NCBI RefSeq assembly: GCF_002775205.1
Contig: NC_036461.1
Span: forward strand, 22,000,875-22,064,874
Reading direction: 5' to 3'
DNA from: Xiphophorus maculatus
Lineage: Eukaryota; Chordata; Actinopteri; Cyprinodontiformes; Poeciliidae
DNA length: 64,000 nucleotides
Shown here: one piece after another, positions 42,906-54,560 of the stretch
Numbering within the stretch: position 1 is the first letter of the stretch
Layout: each line of letters opens with the position of its first letter
The notes under the pieces: generated by a model
Told to the model about the DNA's origin: nothing
The model's input: the letters and a program-made list of their open reading frames with translations, nothing else
The model's database searches: none
Program-made: the position numbers and the translations under genes

Positions 42906-43439
42906 TAGTGGAGCGTAAAAGCTTCATGCGTCATGCTGTGGGAACGTCGTTTTTCAGCGAGCTAAATAAATATAAATGCTCTCAACAATTTTCAGACTTT
43001 TATTTTGTCAGGGTTAGGCTTTACAACCTCTGCAAAAAGAGTAATACTTGAAAACCCGTTTAAAAATGCTTATAACTTCCTGTTTTGGTAGTTGAAATAC
43101 TAAATGTACCTTAAAGTGGCAGTGTCGTGTATTTTATAGGCACATGGCCCCATTTTAGATCACAATCAAATACATTGAGTTGTTCTAAAAAACGCATATA
43201 ATTCAAATGTGGTGTAGAAGAAATTTAGCTTCATATTTTATTGCCTAGAAATTGTCTCTGTCTCTTTAAGAAACTCCTGCTCTTTCTGAAGCTCCGCCTT
43301 AAGAGAGTCATCACAACATGGCTCCTCTATTAACCCTTTAACAAGTTTTTAACAGCGGTGCACTGAGAAGTGAACTCAGCAGACATACAATCCCACCAAA
43401 GGTTCGCTAATTGCTGCTGGCTAGTCTGAAGGAGCTGAG

Positions 43440-43662
43440 TGGGGGAATCACAGGGGAGGGCTGCTCTGTGAGCTGGAAGCTTGGAAACTACAACTCAGAA
43501 GAGGAGCTTTGTCCTCAAAGGCACCGGTTGCCATGGAGATTAAAGGATTTCTCAAACATGTATGAAAGAATCAAAGCAAAACTCCGGTTATGTTTTTGAT
43601 GAGGGGATAACGTCATAACATGATGTAAAGCCCCCCAAAAAGTTGATTTTACATAATACCAT
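43440..43662 (+). repeat. Unnamed interspersed repeat, copy B
   Basis: Partner of 9380-9630; shared landmarks are 'ggttgccatggagattaaag', 'atgaaagaatcaa' and 'gttgattttacataatacc'. Divergence is moderate. Confidence 0.6.
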
Positions 43663-44029
43663 CCATTTAGTATGAATTCATATTCACTGTGGAAACCATG
43701 TTAGCTCTACAGCAGGAGCTAATATCTACAGCCTTCCTTATTTCCTCTCTTTGGAATACAGCCAATCACCGCCAGCGGAAACAAATGGTGCTACTGGATT
43801 GGCTGCTTTGCAAACACTGGCCTATAGCAGGTCAAGTAGCATTGTGTTAAAGGTTTTCAGCTTACCATGTTGTATTTTCCTTCAAATATTTCTTATATGC
43901 CCTAAATGGGGGGAAAATCTGCAAATAGGTGGATTTTTAATTTGGAGTCATGTTCCACAGAAACTCAGCGAATACTGAACTGTGAACAGGCAGGAGTTCA
44001 CTGGACCCTTTCTCCTTTCAGTTCAATAT

Positions 44030-44142
44030 TATGCACATTGTCACAAAAAAAATACTATTATGGTACATTCACGTTTATGGTTGTAATTTGACAAAAAGAG
44101 AGCTTGGGGTGTATGAATACTTTTTAAGGCGCTGTGAACCAA
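44030..44142 (+). repeat. Tc1-like right-end fragment
   Basis: 'tttatggttgtaatttgaca' and 'gtgtatgaatactttttaag' match the terminal segment of common fish Tc1 elements. No transposase adjoins it. Confidence 0.45.
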
Positions 44143-44262
44143 AATCTTCGAATATTTAAGCATATCCAGAAAATAGAGGCATCTACAAATATTTACATGT
44201 GTGAATGTGCTCACCAACAATTTCCCATGTTTGGATTTATCTTTTTCTTTTGTTGTTATATA

Positions 44263-44279
44263 TGTGTGTGTGTGTGTGT
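44263..44279. repeat. (TG)n microsatellite
   Basis: About eight TG units, directly before the GC-richer block at 44310-44680. Confidence 0.9.
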
Positions 44280-44309
44280 ATGTTTATTACTGTGCCTATA
44301 TAATCATCT

Positions 44310-44870
44310 GCCCGCAGCTCATCAGCTGTTCTGGTCAAATCTTCCAGAGAAAGGGACCGATGCGTGCGTCGATACGCCTGTTGGTACGTGTGAAGCCCCC
44401 CAGCTCGCTTTCTCAGAAGCGGCAAGACGTGCCGAGGTTATTTGCTTTTCCATCAGCCGTCAGCGCTTTCCCAGTCGAAGAACTGTGTGTGTTGAGCAAA
44501 GCTCCATATACTGTACGCAAGTGCGTCAAAACCTGCCTGTTTCCCAGGAGAAACTCTGAATCCCGCAAATCTGGGCATCTCCATTCCCGGTGTGGGTCCC
44601 AGGAGGATCAGCGGGAGATTCCACCTTTCCCACATTGCCTCTTGATCCACCTGACTCCTCCTCGCCTCGCCCCATAAGCCTACCTTTGTGCGCAGAACCT
44701 GGGTTTGTTTGAACATCCAGACAAATGTGGTGAGAATGTGCCACAAAATGGAAATCGGGATCCTCGCATTCCCACAGTGAAAGAAAGCACATCTTGAAAG
44801 ACTTTGATGGAGAACAAGATACATGTGTAATTTCCTTGACGGACTTAATATTAATCCCTCAATAAGCAAT
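44310..44870. other. GC-richer block with overlapping open frames on both strands
   Basis: Frames of 141 and 158 codons on the plus strand and 138 codons on the minus strand overlap here. None shows a domain, codon pattern or recognisable motif. An acceptor-like TGCCCGCAG lies at about 44316. I treat it as non-coding unless transcripts say otherwise. Confidence 0.3.
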
Positions 44871-47870
44871 TTGCCTCGGAAAATAACTGGGAAGAGGCAT
44901 CTGCGATATCCCAGGATTCCACATTTGTTAAAATCACACGTTTGGTCCGACTGAATTTGGTTAAACCGTTTTAGTTTTGGTAATTCGGTAGGAAATACAT
45001 TTTGTCGCGAGTTATTGGCAGGGACGCTTTGCTTAAAGTTTTGTTCTCAGATCGATTTGATTTGTTTTTGAGACGAGCTTTGCGTTCGCTGCTGGATAAT
45101 GACACTTTTTTGAACACAGGATGTCATAATGTCAGCTTTATAAAATGACTTAATTACAGGGTATGAAGAACTTGAGATTAAACCAAGGAGGAAACTTGAC
45201 TCATGAAGTGAATTATTTGTTTGTATTTTTGTACTTGTAATTTAATCAGCTGGCCTGTGTTTGCTTGCCTCAGGTATCGCTGTAACTTTTTTATTACAAA
45301 TTATTACATGTATAAAATAGCATTTTATTAAGCCATATCACATTTTGGACAATAAAAGCGAACACTCCTAGGTTTTGTATTTGTGAAGATCTAACTCAAA
45401 GGACAACACAACAGAAGATGTTGGGTTCAAAAGAATAAGTTTGTCACAGCTTTTGGGAAAATAAAGAATCAATTTTTTTCTCTTTTACAAATTGAATAAA
45501 AGTTTCACGACTTACAAATTGTGTTTGAACCTGTAATCAGTCCAAAATAACCACAGCCAGGACTGACTATCCTTGTGTTTCTTTAATTATATATGGTTGC
45601 CTTAATGCCAACAAAGCTGTGAGAATGAAATCTTTGTGTTTTAACAAAAACAAAACCTGTTTCATGAATCTTTTTGTTTCAAATATTCTGTTCTGTTTAT
45701 AATAATACATTTTAGCTTTGGTCCATCTAAGCATCTTAGATTTTCTTAGGCAATCAAGTTGTCTTTGACTAATTAAAAGTAAAGCCCCCCCCCCTTGGTT
45801 TATTGTTGAAAAGGAACTAACACAAAGTTTAGCCTTTTTAGGAGTTAAAAAAGGCTAAATACAGCCAGCTATAATCTCCTCTGTATGTGAGGTTTAGGCC
45901 CTGTCTACACAAAGACGAGATTTGTTGTATCTGTAATTTTTTGATTTTTTTTGTCTTTTAAGTGGATCCATTCACACGAATCCACCGTTTTTCGAAGACC
46001 ATTTTAGAAAATGTCTCGGTGAGAAAATTTCAAAACAGCGGTTTCCTGTTTCAGTGTGTTCGTGTGAGCCGCAACTTTTCTTTCTGGGAGTATAGGGTCT
46101 TTCTCTGCAACCTACTGTACATTGTCACTCCAATGCCTGAATAAGACATGCTTTGATTTCCTGTTGACAGGGAGCTAGCACAAACTTTAGCCGTATTAGT
46201 AACTAGCAGCCAACTAGGTGCATTTTCTGATACTAAAAGATGATAAGCGTTAGCGCTGTGGCTGAATTAAGTAAGTCATATATCTGTTTACATTTGTTGC
46301 TGCCATGATTTTAATGACACGTTATTTCAATTTCATTTCTTATTTAATGGGAACACTGCAAGAGAGGAATAGCGTTTTTTTTGTGTGTTTTTTTGCATTA
46401 GCAGAATATAGACGCAGCAACAGGTACAAGCTTAAAGCACCAGATTCATACCAAACAAAGCTGAACAACAACCAGATTGCGCTTCACGAGACATGATTGT
46501 GAATTAAAACATCTCAGCCTTTTCATCTCGAGCTACGAGATCTTGCTGCTATTTATGTTGCTTAAAAGCTAGCAGAAAACACAGTGACCCTTGTGTTGTG
46601 GAACTACAGTAATTGAAATTTTTGTCTTTTTTTCCTTACAATACGAAAGAAAACCAAAATGTCTCCGATGTGTAACACTATTCAAAAACGTCACCCAAAA
46701 ATAATAAAATCACAGGAAGGGAAATAGGAACGGAGAACGCAAAGAGATACAGAGAGAGAGAGAGACTGAGAATGATCTGTAGCCGTGTGCCTCGTCTGAA
46801 CATGTTGTGAAAGTGAGGTTTTCAGACGCTGTAATTTACACAGATTCACATCACTTTGGCACAATATCGGACCACCTGCACTTCAGTTCATGTGAGAGAC
46901 TCCCAAACCCCGGAGAGCTGGGAACAAGAACCAGTTTCATCCAAAAAGCCTGAGATCTGAGGTCAGCGGCAGCCACAGAGCTCCAGTGACGATCTGACAT
47001 CTCTGGTGTGTTTGGCTGCACACGTGTGCCTCTCAGCCCGGAGCTATTCTCAAGGTTTAATACAACTGTCAGTTTTAAAGATTAATTAAAATTAAAAACT
47101 GTCAGTGCTTTAATTACCTGGATCAAGTGTCTGTGTCTTCTGTCTGATTCTGACCCCGTTTGCTCTCCTGGGCTCATGTGTCCTAGTCTCTCTCAATTTT
47201 TTTTTTTTTCAATTAAAATAACTTTTTCCTACTCGGTTTTAACATGATCTGCCTACTGTAGCCAGATTTATGTGAAAAAACATTTTGAAAATAGATATTT
47301 TTTTGATTCCAATTCAGTTTTACTCAGCTTTCTTCATCAGTGAGCTCAGGTTTATAATTTTAACTTAAGAAAGTGTGAACATGTAAAAGGCTGTGTGTCT
47401 TAATTCATGTGGATTTCTGTTGACATAGATGTCAGTCTTATCCATAAAACATACCGTACTACATTTTGAGTATTTATTTTAAGAACCACCGAGGGCTCCC
47501 GTTGTTTTACACAAGAAACAAGACATTCTGGCACTGAGGGGAAAAAAAGTCAAAAACAAATATTTACCGGTCTTTGGGCTTGAAGTGGAGCTACACGGTT
47601 CTGTGGCTGAAATGATCGCATGAGCTTAGACGCACTTCAGAAAATCCTTCTCAGTAAACACAATCTGCCTCAGCAAATCTGCAACGCAAAGAAGACCGTA
47701 TGTAAAGACTCCCAACAGCTGATTGGAGAGGGAATTAGACAATATGGAGTCGAGTCTTTTACTGGCATCTGATGTGTTTTACAATATAACTTATGTTTCT
47801 TTGATTGCTTTTGTCAGAATACAAACTTTAATGTGTGTGTGGTTTGTTTTTGTTTTTTTACATATGAGGC
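44871..47870. other. Gene-free AT-rich stretch
   Basis: Holds a short (AG)n run at 46751-46764 and poly(C) at 45787-45794. No exon, RNA gene or clear transposon recognised. Confidence 0.35.
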
Positions 47871-48290
47871 CTAGGCGCAAATTCAAACTGGAAGACTCTT
47901 TTACCCCCAGCGGGACCTGCTAATTGAAGCGACCTGCCTACAGACGTCGGCCTATCAACGCCGGACCAAGCCTCGTCACGTTCAATCACCGTCCAAGTCC
48001 CAGCTGATAAGGACCTTCACCCATGGTGTCCTTCGCTCTCCAGCCCAGCTCAACCACCACCCCTCCTCCTCCTCCATTCGCCCGGTCCTTAGGCTCGCTC
48101 CCTTCTTCAACCGCCACCACCAGTGCTGGGCCCCTGGGGGATGATGTTCCTATCGGCATTGGGAATGCTCATCTGAAGCTTATCGCTAACGCTGCGATAA
48201 CCGTTATCCCCAGCCGGGGCCCGAGCGCCAAAGACTTTAATTCCTGTATGTCAATAAACTCTTCTAATTGTTTTTTTCTCCGTCTGAGTC
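47870..48290 (+). other. GC-rich transcript-like block ending in AATAAA
   Basis: The block from 'atgaggcctaggcgcaaatt' to 'gtcaataaactcttctaatt' is markedly GC-richer than its flanks and ends with AATAAA plus a T-rich tail. It contains one 111-codon frame (48023-48358) of low complexity without a domain. A long terminal repeat or a decayed processed sequence are both possible; I cannot choose. Confidence 0.3.
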
Positions 48291-48788
48291 TCTCCAGATT
48301 GAACTATTTGTCAAACCCAAACAATGTAGCAGATAGCTGTGAAGAGTATGGAAAATGAAATCATTGCACATTCTTCCTTTCAAAATAGCTAAAGCTACAT
48401 CAGACCGGATGGAGAGAATCTTCCGACAGTCCTACCACACATTTTTAATTGCATTCAGACGTGGACTTTGAATGGGACGTTCTAACAAACCTTTGATTGA
48501 ACCTGTTTCCTTGTAGGTCTTGTAGGGTTTTAGTCAATGCTGCCCTGCAGGATGGTCAACCTCCATCTCGACTTTGACTGTTTTGAAACCTCCGACCTCC
48601 TTTCCATTCGCTCTTACCAGCTTCCCTGGTCCTCACAGCATGATTTGGACACCGCCGTGTGTTGTAGTGGGAGTTTGGGCTTGGATTTGTTTCATGCAAA
48701 TATCAAGGGTTAATACATCTCCAAAGCAAGACCTCCTCTGGGAAAAATCAGATCACAGTTTTATCTTTCACGTCCTGTTCGGAGTCCT

Positions 48789-49075
48789 GGTTCAGAGGTA
48801 AGCTGGATCGAAGAGAACCGTAAGAGGATGGTCAGAGGAAGCTGAAGAATCCACCATGCAGGGTGGATTTTGAGGCTGCTGACTGGGACGCTGTGTGCCA
48901 GTCGCTGCACACAGATGTTTAAACCTGCTGTAAATACAGACTGGTACAGGAGGTCCTTCCTGCCCACAGCCACCAGCATTTACAACTCTTTGAAAAAAAA
49001 GAAAAGTACAACATGGGTTATAAAAACATTTAATTTCCCTTTTGCATTAATAAACTCTTTTTGAATTGAACTTTA
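48789..49075 (+). repeat. LINE 3' end with reverse-transcriptase ORF C-terminus
   Basis: The frame at 48870-49010 contains FKPAVNTDWYRRSFLPTATS followed by IYNSL, the usual last residues of many fish LINE ORF2 proteins. An A-rich stretch and 'ttaataaactctttttgaat' follow. The 5' part is missing, as expected of a truncated insertion. Confidence 0.65.
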
Positions 49076-50656
49076 ATGCATATGAGCTGTATTCATTTTC
49101 TTCCACACGTGTATCTTGCATGTAGGAAGAAATGCTGATTTCCACTCAGCTGTGCCTTATTCTACACGACTTTGTGGCAAATCGTTCGCCTTCTTGTTGC
49201 CACTGCATCCATAAAGGAGACATTTATGGAATCCACAAATAACATTTGTCTTGTTGACAGATTCTCCCACCTGAGCTGTGGGTCTTTGCAGCTCCTCCAA
49301 TTACCATAAGCTCTTTGGCTGTTTGTTTAATTACTGCCTGGTTTGCCGGTTTAAATAGTCAGCCATGTCTTGGTAGATTTGTGGTTGTGCCTTACAACTT
49401 TGTCACCCTTCGGTACATCATATTCAGATGACATTTTTAGCATCGTGACGTAAGAAGCTCAAGGCTCAGAATAATCTTTTAACCCTGATTTAAACTTCTC
49501 CACATCGCTGCCTGCGTTTTGCCTGCTGACTATGCATACAATAACGAAGCTGCTTGTCCATGAATGTTCTCCGATACGGAGGGGCAGCCTCACAGATAGA
49601 CTGGATTTATGTTTCAAATTAAATAATTTTCTAAGGAGGTGGTTTAGAGTTAGGGTAGGGTTAGGGTTCTGTGTTGCATAATTTACGTCAAAGTTTGCTT
49701 TTGTAAACATCAGAAAATGTGAAAAAATGGGTACTTTTGTTATGTGGCATTTAGGTATCAACACGCTTCATTAAGGAATGCTTTTAATACACCAAACACA
49801 TGTATACGTACTAAAACCCCAACACAGATAATAATTGTATAATTCCTGGCAATGGCAGAGCTTCAGATAGATACTTTGATGTGGATGATGTGACAGTTTG
49901 TCTCCTTTGAAGCCAGTGTTGGTGGGGGAGACGTAGACAGTTAAAGGAGTGAAGAGATGTCCGTGGGTCACAGAGGGCCGCTGACCCCTCCAACCGTTTT
50001 CACACAAGATTGAGAGTCACTCAGCAGGGGAAGAAACGGTTTCACTTTGATCCCGGTTTTCTTTAGTATTTTTACACACGTCAGCTCTGGAGAGTTCGGG
50101 TATCATCCCCCTGCCTCTCATTCACAACCACAGCAACAAAACATGAGGCCGAACCTGAATCTTCTACCAGTCTGAAAAAAAAAAAAAACACTGGGAGTAT
50201 AGATTCCTAGACTAATTTGTCCAACACAGTAACAGTTGTCAAGGTGAAATATGTCAAATTTGAAGCTCTTCTGCTTGCAGTGTTTATGTTGGAAGAGGCT
50301 GATTCCTTTTGCCTCTGGCGTATTTTGGCTAGACGGGCCGATTGACAATAACAGGCAGCCACAGAGCTGTGGAAGAAACAATGCCCATCTGCCTTTTGCC
50401 TGCTGTGTAATTAGCACTAAAATTAAATCCAGTGTGTTGAAATGCAGGCAGGAGCCCCCGCTAAGCAAACAGAAAGGTGCATGCCCAGAGAAAACATCAA
50501 TGGGTGGCCTGACAGGACATAATCAGCCTTTTTCTACTTGCAAACAAACGATGCAAATGATGCCAAGGGAAAAGGGATTGCTATATATAAAATATAACAA
50601 TAATAATAATAGAAACTAGATGTGCTATTCTTTTGCATTGGTGTATGATGGTGTGG
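49076..50656. other. Gene-free stretch with a possible conserved block
   Basis: A TTAGGG-like GGGTTAGGGTT short run at 49650-49670. The segment 50240-50520 has balanced composition, no repeat signature and several homeodomain-type ATTA cores, as conserved non-coding elements often do. No exon recognised. Confidence 0.3.
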
Positions 50657-50719
50657 ATTAGAAAAGTACATCATCCATTCAAATGAAACTCATTTGAATG
50701 GATGATGTACTTTTCTAAT
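50657..50719. repeat. Perfect 30-bp hairpin with 3-nt loop
   Basis: The left arm 50657-50686 and right arm 50690-50719 are exact reverse complements, separated only by AAC. The arms are not terminal repeats of any element I recognise. Confidence 0.95.
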
Positions 50720-50924
50720 AAACAAATAAAGTTTGTTCAATTGCTGTGATTTGTCAAGAGTTGGCGTTGTAGGGAGGGGCTGGGGGACACATTTCTCAAT
50801 TAGTTTTTTTAGAAACTTTGTCTTCTTGATTTATTTTAGCAGATATTTTCTCACTTGATGTTATCGTATATTTTTCCAGCCCTTGCCTAACAAAAGCTGT
50901 ACCCAAGGTCACATATACTTAGCA

Positions 50925-51172
50925 GCACATACACAAGTTTGATTGACAGCACTAAGACCCTCCTCCTGGCTCCAATTGGTTGGTCCCACCTGGAGCGGTT
51001 AATTTCTGCAGATGGCAGTAGGACCACAGGTACAAGGTGGAGGAGCTTGATTTATTTATTTTTTTCACAGATTATCTGTCTCGTTTTACATTGTCACGAC
51101 GTAATGACAGTTTCAGCAAGTATGTAAAAAACATATATTTTTCATAAAAGTTGCGTACTGCAGCTTTAAGCC
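50925..51172 (+). repeat. Fish interspersed repeat, 3' part (family also at 52075 and 58010)
   Basis: 'ttgattgacagcactaagac', 'ctcctcctggctccaattgg' and the end 'gcgtactgcagctttaag' match the 3' half of the longer copy at 58010-58415, in the same orientation. Confidence 0.65.
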
Positions 51173-52070
51173 TGGGGAAGGACATTAATTTGCCCTAACC
51201 AATCAAAAGAGATCAACATGTACATTAAGAACACGTAAAACTCAGAAGGTTAAAGGCGATGGTGTTTGTTGGACGTTAACATTTTGAACCGTTGCGCTCC
51301 ACTGATCATAAAAGTGCTGCACACTTTTTCATCCCAAGTCACAGAAAAAGAGAGAGTTGGACTCTGTCCCCTTTTTTGTCTTTGACTTCGTCGTAAGAAA
51401 CAAGTGTTGTTCTGTCCCAGCATCAGATGAGAATTCTGCAATCTTTTGAGACTATAATTTAAACGGCACCGAAGAAAACGCCAAGGACAGCGGCTCACTG
51501 TAAGCCGTCGGATCACACACTTTCCGGCCCCCTTTTTGTTTACAGGATCATAATTAGGCACCCAATCAGTCAGAACAGAGGACGGGAAACACTGGCAGCC
51601 TTGTTTAGAAACAGTCCCACAAGACTTTTAACCCCCTCATAGAGACAAATCACTGCTCTCAACCGAGTAAAACAAATCCAATGTTGACTTCTGATTATCA
51701 TAATGCCTCAAGACTTTACTTGACAAATGATTTCAAAGGAAACCACTGAAGTAAGAAAGTATGTATGTATGCGTATTATGAGAAAGCGAATAATTTGTAT
51801 CTGGAGCCAACAGAAAAGAATGAGGTTTGTGATCTTGGGTTCAACACTAATTATTTATTTGTCATCCTTCAAGCAAATACACCAGTCAGATATAATTAGC
51901 TTTAATGGAAGGAATTTGAAATTGGCAGTATATATTTGGATTTTAATTAAACCCTTTTGTCTTTTTTTTTTGGCAACATACCTGAAATGACTTTTTAGTT
52001 TGAATGTTTTGATGATTTTAGTTGAATTGAGTTCTGCTAAACACAGAAGAGCTGACAGAGACTTGTTTCC
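51173..52070. other. Gene-free stretch
   Basis: No exon, RNA or transposon recognised. The minus-strand 103-codon frame at 51250-51561 has no family signature. Confidence 0.35.
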
Positions 52071-52074
52071 AGTA

Positions 52075-52400
52075 GTTGCACCATTTTTATGAATGATTGG
52101 AAACTTCTCTCTAGCGTTTAACCAATCAGAGCCAGGAGGAGGGTCTTAGCGCTGTCAATCATCCTCGTGTACTCTGCTAAATGTACTAACGGCAGAGAAA
52201 CAACTTACCTTTACAGGAAAACCATTTATCCCTCGACATTGGTAGCCATGATAACTAGACTGAGCATTCTCGACATTAGCTCTGCTATCCAGAAGACGCA
52301 CTATCGCCAAGGGCAAGGAGGAAGATGGGGTGGGTGGTGTGTACACAAGTGTGATTGACAGCTCAAAGACCCTCCTCCTGGCTCTTATTGGTTGTTTTTA
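52075..52400 (+). repeat. Fish interspersed repeat, 5' part
   Basis: 'ggagggtcttagcgctgtca', 'tttacaggaaaaccatttat' and 'ctcctcctggctcttattgg' match blocks of 58010-58415 in order. The 3' end present at 51172 and 58415 is missing. Confidence 0.65.
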
Positions 52401-54050
52401 GTTAGTTTCCACAGGAAGCAATCACTTCTCAATAGTTAAGCATACAGACCTAGCCTGGTGAAAACCAGACTCTTGTTCTACGCTTCGCTTCGTACAGACA
52501 GTCTGGATTCTTAGCCATTGAGTAACTATTGCTTCCTGAAAGCGTAAACGCTGTTGAGGTTTTAAATGTCGCCTAAGCGCTACCTCTATGAAGCTTACCA
52601 GAAATTGCCAATGCCACCCTCAATGCAAAGAGTGAAGAAAACCCCATCCGAATGAGGAGGATTTTAATATTTAGAACCACGGCTAACATGGATTTAACGG
52701 CTTTGTTCACTTCCTCTGCTGCCATTGCTAAAACTAAATAGCAGGGCTACAGTTCTAATAAAACAATCCTGAAAACCAGCATCATAGACATCTAGATAGA
52801 AATGTGATGATTTGTATTTGGAATAAAAATGAAACCATATGTCATTTTCCTTTGCTGTGTTATGCCCATTCGAACGTCGCGTTCCTATGCTAGTCATCTC
52901 CAGGTAACTTCATGCAGTGATGTTCGGTTGATATTGTCGCTGATGTTACTTTCTAAATTGTAATCACAGCTTGACGGCTTATTTATATCAATCACGCCTC
53001 TGACGGCGGAGTAATAATTTCTCCCCGGCTGCACATAAAACAGCTAACGTTTCGCAGCGTTGCCAATTACGTGACTGTTTACATAACGATAGGCCGTCTC
53101 AGGTACCGTAGCTTACTTCAGCTCCTCACACCTTGAGGAGCCTGTTTGCTCAAGCTTGGTTTGAGCTTGTCAACAAGCACAGGAACCTCCTCCCATCCTG
53201 TCTTCACTGTACTTTTTCTCTCCGAGCCACTGAAACGGCCTCCACCCCCTTTCGCAGCCCCCGCCCTTCGCCTTCCCAAGCGCCGCTTTGATTAATGGGC
53301 TTGTCGAGCTACCTGGCTCACGACAACAGGTTATTTCCATTACTGCTGGGATTCTCTTTAATAAGGGGATCCGATGTAATGGCAGAGCTCGGGGCTCAGC
53401 TGTCTTGTCCCAGCTGTGGGGGGTGGAGTGGCGGGGTGGAGGGGGCGACGGACAACAACAGGCCTCCTCGGAGCTAAGAAATTCACGCGCTTTTGTTCGA
53501 ACACTTGACCTTTCGTGTTCATCAGAGGCAAAGCGTGCTTTCAGCTGTTTTCTTTTTTTCTCAATGGAGTGCTGTTTTGTCATCTTTATGTATAATTTAT
53601 GTTTGAGTCATTAAAATGGAAATCCACCCCACACAGACACTTACGCAGGCAAGCAGCTGGAAACATGTTAACGTTCGCCCAGAGCGTTTGGCCCCGGCAC
53701 ACAAATACATCAACACCTTAGCAATTTAGTAATGCATTTACATATGAGCTGGTGTGTGTTGGTAATAGGAGAGAGAGGTGGCAGCGAACGGAGAGGGGTT
53801 TTTGAAACGTTCTGCTGAAGAGCCGCGTCTGTCGGCAGGGCGCGACGGCTGGCTTGACTGAACAGTTGGGCTCTTTGATTTTTAGCTCAGAGTTGTTTTT
53901 GGACCCTCCTGGCTTGATGTTTACATCACTTCCCCTCTGGGGAGGACAAAAAGTGCCACTCACCTGCTATCCAAGAGCCTCCCGACCCCTCCGCCCCCCC
54001 AACACAAATGAGCTGCTGAATAACTGGAAAAGCGGCTATAGGGTTGACTG
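52401..54050. other. Gene-free stretch with candidate conserved non-coding block
   Basis: The segment 53270-53420 ('tgattaatgggcttgtcgag' onward) is balanced in composition, unrepeated in the window and lacks a coherent reading frame. Overlapping frames at 53170-53614 on both strands are uncharacteristic of protein. No exon recognised. Confidence 0.3.
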
Positions 54051-54054
54051 TAAG

Positions 54055-54560
54055 GCTGGGCATTTATCAAATCGTTTATCATTTATTGTGATCATTTTCT
54101 CATCGCGATAATGATTTCGATTTGTTGCTGTCAAGATAAATTACAATTAACTATATCTTAACCCCCGACGTCGCCACCCCAAAAGTTGTCCGTGTTGCGG
54201 GGATTGTTGCTTTGAACATTTTCTACAGAGTTTGTCTAATGAAAGCATCCAATAAATATCGATACAATTGAAAAATTACAAATAGGAATGTTTTCCCAGG
54301 AGCATTATTTGTTTTCGTGGGTCTATAATAGCCATATAGCTAACTAATGAAAAAAAAGTTCTAAATAGTTTTTATTGTCACATTTATTGTTATTACGAAA
54401 TATTGTGATCAAACTTTTAGTCCGTATCTCCCACCCCAAGTTGAATAAATACATTTTTGGAATCAAATAGGTGTGAGCATTTATCGAATTGTATATCATT
54501 TATCGTGATACATTTCTTATCATGATAACAATTTTGATGATAAATTCCGATTGATGATTA
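54055..54560 (+). repeat. Pair of 'gcatttatc...cgtgata' repeats, probable TIR-element debris
   Basis: 'gggcatttatcaaatcgttt' at 54057 recurs as 'gagcatttatcgaattgtat' at 54475, each followed by 'atcatttat(t/c)gtgat' and further shared sequence. Same orientation, about 420 bp apart. The composition resembles the 'gataa/ttatc'-rich ends of the element at 19510-20779. Confidence 0.5.

Noticed and set aside
44134-44869. Overlapping 138-158 codon frames on both strands
   Set aside because: Open frames in three overlapping readings with no domain, no biased codon pattern and no convincing splice pair; GC-richer sequence alone explains the lack of stops.
48023-48358. 111-codon frame rich in Ser, Thr and Pro
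   Set aside because: Low complexity, no domain and no neighbouring exons; may be part of a repeat.
49645-49675. Telomere-like GGGTTAGGGTT run
   Set aside because: Only about two to three imperfect units; too short to call an interstitial telomeric repeat.
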